Origin: Microbispora hainanensis | GTDB lineage: Bacteria > Actinomycetota > Actinomycetes > Streptosporangiales > Streptosporangiaceae | Length of the DNA stretch: 64,000 bases | Assembly (NCBI RefSeq): GCF_036186745.1 | Contig: NZ_CP108086.1 | Span: forward strand, 7,564,001-7,628,000 | Direction of reading: 5' to 3' | In this document: positions 34,737 to 45,777 of the stretch, in pieces | Layout of the letters: each line of letters begins with the position of its first letter | How positions within the stretch are numbered: the stretch's first letter is position 1 | The notes under the pieces: generated by a model | The model's database searches: none | The model's input: the letters and a program-made list of their open reading frames with translations, nothing else | What the model was told of the DNA's origin: nothing | Translations under genes and position numbers: made by a program

Positions 34737-35450
34737 ATGACTGTGTGGGACCGGCCGGAGCCGCCGACTCGGCCCGCGCCGCTCGACCGGGGGCGGATCG
34801 TCGCCGCCGCCATCGCGCTGGCCGACGAGGGCGGGCTGGAGGCAGTGTCGTTGCGCAAGGTCGCCGCCCGGCTGGACGTCGGCCCGATGCGGCTGTACGG
34901 ATACATCTCCACCAAGGAGGAGCTGTTCGACCTCATGGTGGACGAGGTGTACGCCGAGATCCTCCCCGGGGAGCGGCCCGGCGACTGGCGGGAGGCGCTG
35001 CACGGCCTCGCCCACCGCACCCGTCAGGCCGGCCTCCGTCACGAATGGCTGGCCGACCTGCTCGGCGGGCGCCCGTCCCTGGGCCCGAACGCCCTCGCGG
35101 TGACCGAGGCCACGCTGGCCGCCTTCGACGGCCTCACCGACCTCGACACCGTCATGCGCGCCGTGGAAGTCGTCAACGCCTACGTCATCGGCGCGATCAG
35201 GCGCGAGATCGCGAACCTGCGGGCCGAGCGCGCCACGGGCCTGTCCGACCGGGAGTGGCAGCACGCCTCCGGCCCGCACGTGACGCGGATGCTGGCCACG
35301 GGCCGCTTCCCGGCGCTGACCAAGTTCGTGCACGACGGCACGGAGGTGGAGCCCGAGGCGTCCTTCGCGACCGGCCTCGACTGGGTTCTCGACGCCGTGG
35401 CCGCCAAACTCACCCGACCGGTCGGCGAGCCGTTCACAATCGCCCCCTGA
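34737..35450 (+). CDS. TetR-family regulator with Tet-repressor-type C-terminal domain
   Basis: 237-residue repressor. The N-terminal TetR helix-turn-helix is at about 25-70 (ADEGGLEAVSLRKVAARLDV, PMRLYGYISTKEEL). The rest fits the TetR_C_1 ligand-binding domain of the classical tetracycline repressor class. It most likely controls the divergent TetX-like monooxygenase and itself through the inverted repeats in the 53-base intergenic region. The ligand is unknown. ATG start at 34737 with no ribosome-binding site; the promoter position suggests leaderless translation. Confidence 0.9.
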   Translation: MTVWDRPEPPTRPAPLDRGRIVAAAIALADEGGLEAVSLRKVAARLDVGPMRLYGYISTKEELFDLMVDEVYAEILPGERPGDWREALHGLAHRTRQAGLRHEWLADLLGGRPSLGPNALAVTEATLAAFDGLTDLDTVMRAVEVVNAYVIGAIRREIANLRAERATGLSDREWQHASGPHVTRMLATGRFPALTKFVHDGTEVEPEASFATGLDWVLDAVAAKLTRPVGEPFTIAP

Positions 35451-35605
35451 CGCCTTGCATGACGTGCCGCCCGTCATCGCACCGGCTTCCGCGCGATGAC
35501 GGGCGGCGGTGTCCCTTGGCACCCTCAGACGAGCGAGTGCTCTCGCCGTCGGCCGCGAGGCACGAGGCCGACCAGTCGGTCCCGACATCGGGCCCGAACG
35601 GCAGG

Positions 35606-35644
35606 CCCGGACATCGAGCCCGGACATCGAGCCCGGACATCGAG
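35606..35644. repeat. Three tandem 13-bp units
   Basis: CCCGGACATCGAG occurs three times in direct succession at 35606, 35619 and 35632, with a degenerate unit on the left. Located in the 249-base gap between the convergent TetR-like and Rieske genes. The rest of that gap holds no gene. Confidence 0.9.
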
Positions 35645-35699
35645 CGTGAGCACCGAGCCCAGACAGGCGAACCCGGACGAGCGGGTCCGGCAGCCCTTG

Positions 35700-36137
35700 T
35701 CAGGCGAGGGTGATGCTGTCGCCGCTCACCGTGATCTTCCGCTCGGCGAGCGGCCTGGCCGCCGGGCCGTTCGTCACGGAGCCGTCCTTGGCGCTGAACC
35801 TGCTGCCGTGGCACGGGCAGACGATCTCGTTGTTCGAGACGCTGGCGACCGGGCAGCCCTGATGGGTGCAGGTCGCGCTGAACGCCTTGAACTCGCCGGC
35901 CGCAGGCTGCGTGACCACGACGTCCTGGTCCTTGAAGACCTTGCCGCCCCCCTCGGGGATGTCGGAGGTCTTCGCGAGCTCGCCCCCGCCCTGCGCCGCC
36001 TGGTCCTGGCCGTCCTGCGCACCGCCCTGGTCCGCCGACGCCGTCGTGTCACCGGAGGCGCCGCACGCGCTCAGCGCCACGGCCAGCCCGGCGCCTCCGG
36101 CACCGAAGATCACGGCCCGGCGTGTCGTATCCGTCAT
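35700..36137 (-). CDS. Rieske [2Fe-2S] Tat-exported lipoprotein
   Basis: 145-residue exported iron-sulfur protein. The signal peptide has a twin-arginine TRRAVIFGAGGAGLAVALSAC ending in a lipobox (LSAC), so it is probably exported folded and lipid-anchored. A Gly/Gln/Asp-rich linker follows. The Rieske ligands are in CTHQGCPV and CPCHGSRF, which supply two Cys and two His. The small size matches stand-alone actinobacterial Rieske lipoproteins, not QcrA. ATG 36137 is preferred over 36143, whose codon directly abuts the GAAGG box. Redox partners are not evident; uvrA lies upstream but is unrelated. Confidence 0.93.
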   Translation of the reverse strand: MTDTTRRAVIFGAGGAGLAVALSACGASGDTTASADQGGAQDGQDQAAQGGGELAKTSDIPEGGGKVFKDQDVVVTQPAAGEFKAFSATCTHQGCPVASVSNNEIVCPCHGSRFSAKDGSVTNGPAARPLAERKITVSGDSITLA

Positions 36138-36302
36138 GCTCATCCTTCCCTGATGCGGCGGCCCGGGACGCACACGGCCCCGGGTCCTTCCCCTGTGCGA
36201 CGCGTCACCCTGTGTGTCCTCAGGTACGGCCATCACCCCGTGGCCGGTTCAGAGTGACGCGGTCGAAAGGAGAAGAGTAGGGAGAAATAATGAGACGAAT
36301 AC

Positions 36303-39143
<2,841 letters not shown>

Positions 39144-39403
39144 GGTGGTCCCGATAGGTCGATGAGGTGAATGGAGGTGCACGGGCAGGCTATCCAGAGC
39201 CACCGACAATTTCGGGGGGCATCGTCCGGCGGCCGGAGGGGGCGGCCCCGCGTGCTTCCGTGGGACACGCTCCGCGAACCAGGGTATGAGCTTCGTCAAA
39301 CCCGCGCCCGGCATCCGCGCGAAACCCCTGCTCATACAACCGCCCGCCGCGCCGTCCTCTTCCCCTGCGGTCATGGGCACGGCGGACCGGGACTCCAGGG
39401 TCC
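39144..39403. promoter_or_regulatory. Divergent uvrA / isomerase-family intergenic region
   Basis: 260 bases. A perfect 8-bp inverted repeat, GTATGAGC (39284-39291) and GCTCATAC (39330-39337), separated by 38 bases, is the only conspicuous structure. TATGAG within the left arm could be a -10 element for the rightward gene. No LexA box was found. Confidence 0.4.
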
Positions 39404-40330
39404 ATGATTCTTCTCATGTCCGTCATCCACGAGATCGAGCGGGAGCTGGCCGAGGCGACCGAGCGCCTGCTGGCGACCGCCGCCCGCCTCACCGACGAGG
39501 ATCTCCGTGCGCCGTCCCTGCTGCCCGGCTGGACGAGGGGACACGTGCTCACCCACGTCGCCCGCAACGCCGACGGCTGCGTCAACCTGCTGACCTGGGC
39601 GCGGACGGGGGTGCGCACCCCCCAGTACGCCTCGCTGCGGGCCCGCGAGGCCGGCATCGCGGCAGGCGCCGGCCGCCCGGCCGCCGAGCAGCTCGCCGAC
39701 CTGCGCGACAGCGCGGAGCGGTTCGCCACGGCGGTCGCGCGGATGCCCGCCGAGGCGTGGACCACGCCGGTCTCGGGGATGTTCCCGCCCGACCACCCCG
39801 CCTGGTACGTCCCGATCCGCCGGCTCAGGGAGATCGAGGTGCACCACGCCGACCTCGGGGCAGGCTACGGATGGGCCGACTGGCCCGAGACGTTCGTGAG
39901 ACGAGAGCTGTACGACACGATGCTCTGGCTCGGCGACGAGAGCCCGGTGAGCGAAGTGGTCGCCCTCGCCCCGGGCACCGGTGAGGTGTTGAGGACGTGG
40001 ACCGGCCTCGGCGACGGCCCGGCCGTGGAGGGCACCCCGCGCGAGCTGCTCGCCTGGCTCGCGGGCAGGACCGACGGCACGGGCCTGCGACTCGCCCCGC
40101 CGCGGCGCCCCACCCGGCCCGATGACGCCGATGCGCGCCTTCCGCTCGACGCAGCCGATGCACGCCTCCGGCACGACACCTCCAACGCGCGCCTCCGGCA
40201 CGACGCCTCGAACGCGCGCCTCCGGCACGACCCCGCGGGGAAACCGCCGTCCCCGCCTCGCTGGCCGAAGCCGTCCCCGGCGGGACTGCCCGCCGAACCA
40301 CCGTCGTCCTGGCCGCCCGCCGGGAACTAG
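39404..40330 (+). CDS. Maleylpyruvate isomerase-family mycothiol-dependent enzyme
   Basis: 308-residue protein with a DinB-like four-helix bundle in the N-terminal half. The motif LLPGWTRGHVLTHVARNADG is near residue 42; the His of this motif and of REIEVHHADLG near 145 make the expected metal site. The DUF664/MDMPI-type C-terminal domain follows, and then a 55-residue tail dominated by a 9-residue tandem repeat. Family members use mycothiol as thiol cofactor, for example to isomerise maleylpyruvate. Start ATG 39404 has AGGG just upstream; ATG 39416 is an alternative. The metallo-hydrolase gene begins 12 bases after the stop, forming an operon. Confidence 0.9.
   Translation: MILLMSVIHEIERELAEATERLLATAARLTDEDLRAPSLLPGWTRGHVLTHVARNADGCVNLLTWARTGVRTPQYASLRAREAGIAAGAGRPAAEQLADLRDSAERFATAVARMPAEAWTTPVSGMFPPDHPAWYVPIRRLREIEVHHADLGAGYGWADWPETFVRRELYDTMLWLGDESPVSEVVALAPGTGEVLRTWTGLGDGPAVEGTPRELLAWLAGRTDGTGLRLAPPRRPTRPDDADARLPLDAADARLRHDTSNARLRHDASNARLRHDPAGKPPSPPRWPKPSPAGLPAEPPSSWPPAGN
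40130..40237 (+). repeat. 27-bp in-frame tandem repeat at the 3' end of the isomerase-family gene
   Basis: Four 27-base units at 40130, 40157, 40184 and 40211 encode near-identical 9-residue copies (NARLRHDAS type). They lengthen the C-terminal tail without shifting frame. Confidence 0.9.
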
Positions 40331-40342
40331 AGAGGAACGATC

Positions 40343-40987
40343 ATGACCTATACCGGAAACGTCACCAAAGGCGGACCCGCCGACGTACGCGAGGTGCCCG
40401 GGCTGACGATCTCGAAGATCGAGGTCGGCGACTTCGGCAACAACGCCTACCTGCTCCGGTGCACCGAGACCGGCGACGGGCTGCTGATCGACGCGGCGGC
40501 CGAGCCCGACCGGCTGCTCGAGCTGATCGGCGACATGCCGATCAGCTCGATCGTGACCACCCATCGGCACCCCGACCACTGGGGAGCCCTGAAGGAGGTC
40601 GCCCGCGCCACCGGCGCGCAGACGATCGCCCACCCTCTCGACGCCCCCGAACTGCCGGTGAAGGTCACCAGGGAGGTCGAGCACGGCGACCGGGTGACGG
40701 TCGGCGTGGTGACGCTGGACGTCATCCACCTGCGCGGCCACACCCCCGGCTCGATCGCGCTGCTCTACCAGGACCGCCACCTGTTCACCGGCGACTCCCT
40801 GTTCCCCGGCGGCGTCGGCAACACGCAGAAGGACCCGGCGCGGTTCGAGCAGCTGTTCACGGACGTCGTGGAACGGATCTTCGACCGCCTCCCCGACGAG
40901 ACCTGGGTCTACCCCGGCCACGGCAGGGACACCACGCTCGGCGCGGAGCGGCCGCACCTGCCCGAGTGGAAGGCCCGCGGCTGGTGA
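40343..40987 (+). CDS. MBL-fold metallo-hydrolase (glyoxalase II-like)
   Basis: 214-residue metallo-beta-lactamase-fold enzyme. The metal motif THRHPDHW is at residues 73-80, with LRGHTPGSIALL near 132, TGDSLFPGG near 150, and PGHG near 192. It closely resembles the small glyoxalase-II-like hydrolases that split thioesters. Beside a mycothiol-dependent isomerase-family gene, hydrolysis of a mycothiol conjugate is a reasonable inference but not proven. ATG follows GAGAGGA by 8 bases and 12 bases after the upstream stop. Confidence 0.92.
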   Translation: MTYTGNVTKGGPADVREVPGLTISKIEVGDFGNNAYLLRCTETGDGLLIDAAAEPDRLLELIGDMPISSIVTTHRHPDHWGALKEVARATGAQTIAHPLDAPELPVKVTREVEHGDRVTVGVVTLDVIHLRGHTPGSIALLYQDRHLFTGDSLFPGGVGNTQKDPARFEQLFTDVVERIFDRLPDETWVYPGHGRDTTLGAERPHLPEWKARGW

Positions 40988-41080
40988 CGTACGCCTGACG
41001 CGCACCCGGACGGCCGGTGTCCCAGCGCGGGGGCGCCGGCTCGTCCCAGCACAGCGCCGCCCGAGCGCCTCGTATGTAAG

Positions 41081-41160
41081 CAGACCCGTACACGAGCAGA
41101 CCCGTACACGAGCAGACCAGTACGCGAACAGACCAGTACGCGAACAGACCCGGCACTTGA
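41081..41160. repeat. Five tandem 16-bp units
   Basis: Units begin at 41081, 41097, 41113, 41129 and 41145; the first two are identical (CAGACCCGTACACGAG), the next two are identical (CAGACCAGTACGCGAA), and the last is degenerate. It lies in the 348-base gap between the MBL gene and menC. The rest of the gap holds only a possible -10 hexamer (TATAGT at 41288-41293). Confidence 0.92.
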
Positions 41161-41335
41161 GCGGATCAGGGCGGCCGGGGAGACGGAGCCCGGAAACGGA
41201 GACCACCCCGGCCGCGATCCTGCCGCCGGTCGTGCCGATGGGTGCTCCCGCCCGGCCGGTGATCTCAGAACCGTATGAGGGCGTCCGTATAGTGGTCGGC
41301 GCACACCGTCCCACCCCCTGGAGCCCGAGCACCTC

Positions 41336-42436
41336 ATGGAGATCACTGGAATCGAACTGCGCCGGATCGCGATGCCGCTCGTCGCGCCGTTCCGGACGTC
41401 GTTCGGCACCGAGACCAGCCGCGACGTCCTGCTGGTGCGGGTGGTGACGCCGGAGGCCGAGGGCTGGGGCGAGTGCGTGGCGATGTCCGAGCCGCTGTAC
41501 TCCTCGGAGTACGTGGACGCGGCGGCCGACGTGCTGCGGCGTTTCCTGATCCCCGCGCTGCCCCGCGAGCTGGACCCCCAGGCCGTCGGTCCCGCGCTCG
41601 CGCCGTTCAAGGGCCACCGCATGGCCAAGGCGGCGCTGGAGGCCGCGGTGCTCGACGCGTCGCTCCGGATCACCGGCGAGTCGTTCGCCCGCTACCTGGG
41701 CGCCACCCGCGACCGCGTCCCCTGCGGCGTCTCCGTCGGCATCATGGGGTCGGTGGCCGAGCTGCTCGACACCGTCGAGGCGTACGTCGAAGAGGGATAC
41801 GTACGGATCAAGCTGAAGATCGGTCCGGGCTGGGACGTGGCGCCGGTCCGCGCGGTGCGGGAGCGGTTCGGGGAGGAGTTGCTGCTCCAGGTGGACGCCA
41901 ACGCGGCCTACACGCTCGCGGACGCCCGGCATCTGGCCCGGTTGGACGACTTCGACCTCCTGCTGATCGAGCAGCCGCTGGCCGACGACGACCTCGTGCA
42001 GCACGCGCGGCTCGCGCAGTCGATCCGCACCCCGATCTGCCTGGACGAGTCCATCGAGTCGGCCGCCCACGCCGCGGCGGCCATCAGCCTCGGCTCGTGC
42101 TCGGTGGTCAACATCAAGCCGGGGCGGGTCGGCGGTTATCTGGAGGCCCGGCGCATCCACGACCTGTGCCGCGCCCACGGCGTCGCGGTCTGGTGCGGCG
42201 GCATGCTGGAGACCGGGATCGGCCGGGCGGCCAACGTCGCGCTGGCCGCGCTGCCCGGCTTCACGCTGCCGGGCGACACCTCCGCCTCGCGGCGCTACTT
42301 CCACACGGACGTGACCGCGCCGTTCGAGCTGAACGGCGGGCATCTCGACGTGCCGGACGGCCCGGGGCTGGGCGTGGACCCGATTCCGGACGTCCTGGAC
42401 GAGGTCACCACGGCGACGGAGTGGATCCGGCTGTGA
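41336..42436 (+). CDS. menC: o-Succinylbenzoate synthase / N-acylamino acid racemase (enolase superfamily)
   Basis: 366-residue enolase-superfamily enzyme of the MenC/NAAAR subgroup. Catalytic lysines are in RIKLKIGPG near residue 160 and NIKPGRVGG near 261. Metal ligands are Asp in DANAAY near 187, Glu in IEQPL near 213, and Asp-Glu in CLDESIES near 237. In menaquinone synthesis it dehydrates SHCHC to o-succinylbenzoate; promiscuous homologues racemise N-acylamino acids. No other men genes are visible here, so the pathway assignment rests on family only. ATG at 41336; a TATAGT hexamer 43 bases upstream may be its -10. Confidence 0.9.
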   Translation: MEITGIELRRIAMPLVAPFRTSFGTETSRDVLLVRVVTPEAEGWGECVAMSEPLYSSEYVDAAADVLRRFLIPALPRELDPQAVGPALAPFKGHRMAKAALEAAVLDASLRITGESFARYLGATRDRVPCGVSVGIMGSVAELLDTVEAYVEEGYVRIKLKIGPGWDVAPVRAVRERFGEELLLQVDANAAYTLADARHLARLDDFDLLLIEQPLADDDLVQHARLAQSIRTPICLDESIESAAHAAAAISLGSCSVVNIKPGRVGGYLEARRIHDLCRAHGVAVWCGGMLETGIGRAANVALAALPGFTLPGDTSASRRYFHTDVTAPFELNGGHLDVPDGPGLGVDPIPDVLDEVTTATEWIRL

Positions 42437-42503
42437 CGCTCCGAACCGGCCAGGCGGCGCCGGGGACACGGTAGACCGGCCGATGCCGAGGGCGGGGGCG
42501 GCC

Positions 42504-42596
42504 CGTCCGGCGTGGCCAAGGGCAGGACGCGACGCGTCCGGCGTCGCCGAAGGCAGGGCGCGACCCGTCAGGCGTCGCCGAGTGCAGGATGCGGCC
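42504..42596. repeat. Three tandem 31-bp units running into a small ORF
   Basis: Units start at 42504, 42535 and 42566 (CGTCCGGCGTSGCCRARGGCAGG type). The third unit covers the last codons and stop of the minus-strand ORF ending at 42568, so the C-terminus of that protein is repeat-derived. Confidence 0.85.
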
Positions 42597-42864
42597 GGGG
42601 CTCGCCGGTGGTGAAGACCTTCACGATGCGGTCGGCGGCGAGAGCGGGCTCTTCCGCGCTCTCCACCACGTCGCCCCAGGACCAGCGGTAGAACCAGCCC
42701 TCGGACATCGCGACGCAGTCCACCGTCTCGGTGAACAGCGCCGCGTCCGGGTCGCGGACCTTGAGCGACGGCGGGTCGGGGCGCAGGGACGCCTCAAGCC
42801 CGCGCAGCTCGAGCTCCCGGGCCAGTTTGCCGAGGAAGTACGTCCGGGTGTGCTCACGAGGCAT
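42568..42864 (-). CDS. Small hypothetical protein
   Basis: 98-residue soluble protein, no recognised family. It starts MPREHTRTYFLGKLARELELR, is rich in charged residues with alternating strands, and has a Trp-rich WFYRWSWGDVVE segment near 62. ATG 42864 lies 11 bases after GGAG. Its 3' end is made by the 31-bp tandem repeat. Upstream, 101 bases separate it from the stop of pssA on the same strand. The compact composition and good codon use make it plausible as a real gene. Confidence 0.7.
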   Translation of the reverse strand: MPREHTRTYFLGKLARELELRGLEASLRPDPPSLKVRDPDAALFTETVDCVAMSEGWFYRWSWGDVVESAEEPALAADRIVKVFTTGEPRPHPALGDA

Positions 42865-42965
42865 GGCGACCAGGGCTCCATCTGGACTAGGCGTTTTCTC
42901 CACGTGATGGCCCGGGCCCGAAATGGAGGGCCCCAGCCGACCGGGGCCCTGTCCGTGCGACGACG

Positions 42966-43805
42966 TCAGCCCGCGTTCTCCGAGCGTCGTTCCCTGCGCT
43001 GCTGCTGTTTGAACATGAGAACGCGAAGCGGAATGGCGGACACGATCGCGATCTGCATGGTCGCGCCTACCTTGATGAGGTGGTCGCCGCCCGCGAGACC
43101 GGCCGCCCAGATCGTCAGGCAGGCCACGTTGATCAGCATCCAGGCCAGCACGACGACGGCCAGATTGCCCTTCGGCTTGGGGTACTCGATGCGGCTGACC
43201 ATGAGCCAGGCCACGCCGAAGATGGCGGCGAGCGTGACGTAGTTCGGCTGGAAGAGCAGCACGATCGACACCACGGTCATCGCGCCCATCGGGATCGGCA
43301 GGCCCATGAAGTCGCCGCTCTTCGTCTTCACGCAGGCGAAGCGGGCCAGCCGTACGACGCCGGCGAGCAGCACGGACCCGGCCGCGCACAGCACCAGCCA
43401 CAGCGGCAGCTTTCCGGAGAAGCCGGCCCAGATCATCACCATGAAGGCGGGCGCGAAGCCGAAGCTGATCACGTCGGCGAGGTTGTCCAGCTCGGCGCCC
43501 ATCGCGGACGCACGGAACCTCCTGGCCACCAGGCCGTCGAACAGGTCACAGGTCGCGCCGATCAACAGCAGCACCACGGCCATGCCGAAGAAGCGCGGGT
43601 CGGGAACGAACTTGACACCGGCCTGCAGGTTGCTGATCGCCGACCAGGCGAGCACGCAGACGGCGAGGAATCCGCTCAGGGCGTTGCCGAGCGAGAGGGA
43701 GTCGGCGGCCGACAGGCGGAAGGCCTTGCCAACGGGCCCGCGCGGCTCCTCATCCACCTCCTCGACCGGCCAGGAGGCCTCGGCTCCGAGGTCAGACGTG
43801 GTCAA
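42966..43805 (-). CDS. pssA: CDP-diacylglycerol-serine O-phosphatidyltransferase
   Basis: Membrane enzyme of the CDP-alcohol phosphatidyltransferase family that makes phosphatidylserine. The signature DG-x2-AR-x8-G-x3-D-x3-D is visible as DGLVARRFRASAMGAELDNLADV near residue 90 (several helices around it). The start is a TTG at 43805, 8 bases after GGGGGT, giving 279 residues; an internal GTG near codon 19 is possible. The gene begins inside the 3' end of psd (14-base overlap), so the pair is coupled and forms the phosphatidylserine-to-phosphatidylethanolamine pathway. Confidence 0.95.
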   Translation of the reverse strand: MTTSDLGAEASWPVEEVDEEPRGPVGKAFRLSAADSLSLGNALSGFLAVCVLAWSAISNLQAGVKFVPDPRFFGMAVVLLLIGATCDLFDGLVARRFRASAMGAELDNLADVISFGFAPAFMVMIWAGFSGKLPLWLVLCAAGSVLLAGVVRLARFACVKTKSGDFMGLPIPMGAMTVVSIVLLFQPNYVTLAAIFGVAWLMVSRIEYPKPKGNLAVVVLAWMLINVACLTIWAAGLAGGDHLIKVGATMQIAIVSAIPLRVLMFKQQQRRERRSENAG

Positions 43806-44466
43806 GGCGCGTCACCCCCGCGACGGTCCGGGTGCCGACGGTGACCGCCGGCCTGATGCCCTCGGGCAGGTAGAGGTCCACCCGGGAGCCGAAACGGATC
43901 AGCCCGACCCGCTCGCCCTGGGCGACCTTCGCCCCCGCGAACAGGTACGGCACGATGCGGCGCGCGACGGCGCCGGCGATCTGCACCATCTCGATGTCCC
44001 CGAGCGCGGTGTCGAAATGCCAGACGACACGCTCGTTCTTGTCGCTGTCCTTGTTGAACGCGGGCACGAAGCCGCCGGGCACATGCTCGACCGAGGTGAC
44101 GGTGCCGGCGGCGGGCGCGCGGTTGACGTGCACGTTGAGCGGGCTCATGAAGATCGCGACCCGGGTGCGGCCGTCCGGCCACGGGTCGATGCTCTGCACG
44201 ACGCCGTCAGCGGGCGAGATGAGCCTGCCCTCGCCGAGCGTGCGCTCGGGGTCGCGGAAGAACCACAGCATCCCGCCGGTGAGGGCGGCGAGCGGCGCCG
44301 CGGCCAGCGCCCACCGGGGCGACCTGCGGGTGAGAACGGCGGTGACGGCTGCCGCCGCGGCGGTCGGAGCGAGCCACGGGGACACCCCGCGTGCGAGCCT
44401 GACCCGGCCACGGGCAGTTCCCGCGGTCCCGGCTTCAGGGCCGTGGGGCAACGATTCGTTGGACAC
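43792..44466 (-). CDS. psd: Phosphatidylserine decarboxylase
   Basis: 224-residue short-form (PSD-A) decarboxylase that converts phosphatidylserine to phosphatidylethanolamine. It self-cleaves to make the pyruvoyl cofactor at the Gly-Ser in LIRFGSRVDLYLPEG near residue 190. An N-terminal hydrophobic region with a transmembrane helix precedes the catalytic core. GTG at 44466 is chosen because AAAGG is 6 bases upstream; the frame upstream is not conserved-looking. It overlaps pssA by 14 bases; the order psd then pssA is common in actinobacteria. Confidence 0.95.
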   Translation of the reverse strand: MSNESLPHGPEAGTAGTARGRVRLARGVSPWLAPTAAAAAVTAVLTRRSPRWALAAAPLAALTGGMLWFFRDPERTLGEGRLISPADGVVQSIDPWPDGRTRVAIFMSPLNVHVNRAPAAGTVTSVEHVPGGFVPAFNKDSDKNERVVWHFDTALGDIEMVQIAGAVARRIVPYLFAGAKVAQGERVGLIRFGSRVDLYLPEGIRPAVTVGTRTVAGVTRLDHV

Positions 44467-44589
44467 AGATGACCTTTGTACTCTTCTGGCGACTATGGAC
44501 CGGCATGCGAGCTGGCGATCGATATTACCGATCCGGCAGTCAATGCGTGGCCCAACCAGAACAAGCAAACAGGGTCAGTGCCCGTTTTG

Positions 44590-45612
44590 CTAGCCCTGCG
44601 GGGCTTCCGCCTGAGATGCCTCCGTCTGGGCAGCTTCAGCCTGCGAGGCTTCCGCGATGGCTCTGTCGTCGCGGCGGGCCTTGATGAGACTGGCGACGGT
44701 CGTCACGGCCATGGTCACGCCGATGACCGCCAGCGACACCCAAATAGGGATCTGCGGGGCCCACGAGACGTCATTCTCGTGAAGTGCTTCGAGAATCAGC
44801 TTAACCCCGATGAAACCGAGAATGAACGCCAAGCCATAGCTGATGTAGACCAGCCGCTGCAACAGTCCGCCGAGCAGGAAGTAGAGCTGACGCAGGCCCA
44901 TCAGGGCGAACGCGTTCGCGGAGAACACGATGAAGGCCGCCTTCGTGAGCCCGAAGATGGCCGGAATCGAGTCGAGGGCGAACAGCAGGTCCGTGGTGCC
45001 GATGGCGATCATCACGATCAGCATGGGCGTGACCATGCGCCTGCCGTCCACCCGCACGGTCACCCGCGAGCCGACGTAATCGGGAGTGGTCGGGAAGACC
45101 CGCCGGGCCCAGCGGAGGAGGATGTTCTCGTTGAACTCCTCTTCCTCCTTGTTGTGGTCCCGGACCAGCGTGTACGCCGTGTAGATGAGGAAGGCCCCGA
45201 ACGCGTACAGCAGCCAGCCGAAGCGGCTCAGCGCGGCGGCGCCGATGGCGATGAAGATCCCGCGCATGACGAGCGCCAGGACGATGCCCACCAGCAACAC
45301 CTTGTGCTGGTAGATCCGGGGCACCCCGAAGCGGGTCATGATGATGTAGAAGATGAACAGGTTGTCGACGCTGAGGCTGTATTCCGTCAGATAGCCCGCG
45401 AAGAACTCGCCACCCGTCCCGGCCCCGGCCCACAGCGTTAACCCGATGCCGAACAAAACGGCCAGGCAGACATAGAAGCCGACCCAGATGCCCGCTTGTC
45501 GCATCGAGAACTCACGTGGTTCACCACGATCGACGATCCACAGATCAACGGCGACCACGAGGACAAGACCCACGATGACCAGGGCCCACAACCACAGGGG
45601 CGCATGTACCAC
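44590..45612 (-). CDS. TerC-family integral membrane protein (probable manganese exporter)
   Basis: 340-residue TerC/Alx-type membrane protein with about nine helices. Conserved acidic motifs are SVDNLFIF near residue 85 and FALDSIPAIFG near 210, where the Asp residues may bind a metal. The C-terminal 20 residues are a low-complexity EASQAEA-type repeat. The gene begins with GTG at 45612. The ribosome-binding site GGAGGT ends 5 bases before the start and is the 5' part of one arm of a hairpin. Upstream is a yybP-ykoY-type aptamer, which in other bacteria controls manganese exporters of this same family, so manganese efflux is the likely role. Confidence 0.93.
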   Translation of the reverse strand: MVHAPLWLWALVIVGLVLVVAVDLWIVDRGEPREFSMRQAGIWVGFYVCLAVLFGIGLTLWAGAGTGGEFFAGYLTEYSLSVDNLFIFYIIMTRFGVPRIYQHKVLLVGIVLALVMRGIFIAIGAAALSRFGWLLYAFGAFLIYTAYTLVRDHNKEEEEFNENILLRWARRVFPTTPDYVGSRVTVRVDGRRMVTPMLIVMIAIGTTDLLFALDSIPAIFGLTKAAFIVFSANAFALMGLRQLYFLLGGLLQRLVYISYGLAFILGFIGVKLILEALHENDVSWAPQIPIWVSLAVIGVTMAVTTVASLIKARRDDRAIAEASQAEAAQTEASQAEAPQG

Positions 45613-45616
45613 GACT

Positions 45617-45650
45617 ACCTCCGGCGCGCGCTGAACACACTGCCGGAGGT
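45617..45650 (-). promoter_or_regulatory. Hairpin sequestering the terC ribosome-binding site
   Basis: On the plus strand ACCTCCGGC (45617-45625) and GCCGGAGGT (45642-45650) are perfectly complementary over 9 bases with a 16-base loop. On the minus-strand transcript the 3' arm contains the GGAGGT Shine-Dalgarno, 5 bases before the GTG start. The 5' arm (ACCTCC) is also the 3' half of the aptamer closing stem, so the two structures are mutually exclusive. Confidence 0.75.
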
Positions 45651-45742
45651 CTCTCCCGCCCGAACGCGCACGGCGGACCGACGGCCCCGGGTGCTGACAC
45701 CGTGATGACGAGACCGCCGCGAAGGGATACTCCCCCCCAACC
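45644..45742 (-). ncRNA. Probable yybP-ykoY (manganese) riboswitch
   Basis: Read on the minus strand: a G-rich start with GGGGAGTA followed by CCC, then CTCGTCATCACGG and GTCAGCAC, a GC-rich arm ending CGTCGGTCCG, and finally GAGACCTCC. These agree with conserved elements of the yybP-ykoY class: GGGGAGUA in loop 1, a GUCGUCA/UCACG junction, and GAGACC before the 3' side of the closing stem. The GACCTCC arm can pair with the 5' GGGG(U) tract (aptamer closed, ribosome site free) or with GGAGGT (aptamer open, site hidden). This arrangement would turn translation on in the bound state. Identified by eye, not with a covariance model. Confidence 0.75.
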
Positions 45743-45747
45743 CGTCC

Positions 45748-45777
45748 AGTATATGGATCAGACTTAGCCTCACCTAA
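45748..45777 (-). promoter_or_regulatory. terC promoter overlapped by a DtxR/IdeR-like box
   Basis: Minus-strand -35 TTAGGT (45777-45772), 18-base spacer, and -10 TATACT (45753-45748), predicting a start near 45741, exactly at the aptamer's 5' edge. The -35 lies in the sequence TTAGGTGAGGCTAAG, which matches 13 of 19 positions of the actinobacterial iron box TTAGGTTAGGCTAACCTAA (13 of the first 14). The site is 45759-45777. Confidence 0.55.

Noticed and set aside
39144..39403. LexA/SOS box before uvrA, and before recN (54401-54601)
   Set aside because: The palindrome TCGAAC-N4-GTTCGA was searched for by eye and not found in either region.
41081..41160. Possible CRISPR array or iteron origin
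   Set aside because: 16-bp units abut each other without spacers, no replication protein gene is adjacent, and there is no AT-rich segment.
39371..42469. A 1032-residue minus-strand open frame
   Set aside because: It is the shadow of the isomerase, MBL and menC genes; its protein is Arg/Gly/Val-rich with no domains and spans three real genes and their gaps.
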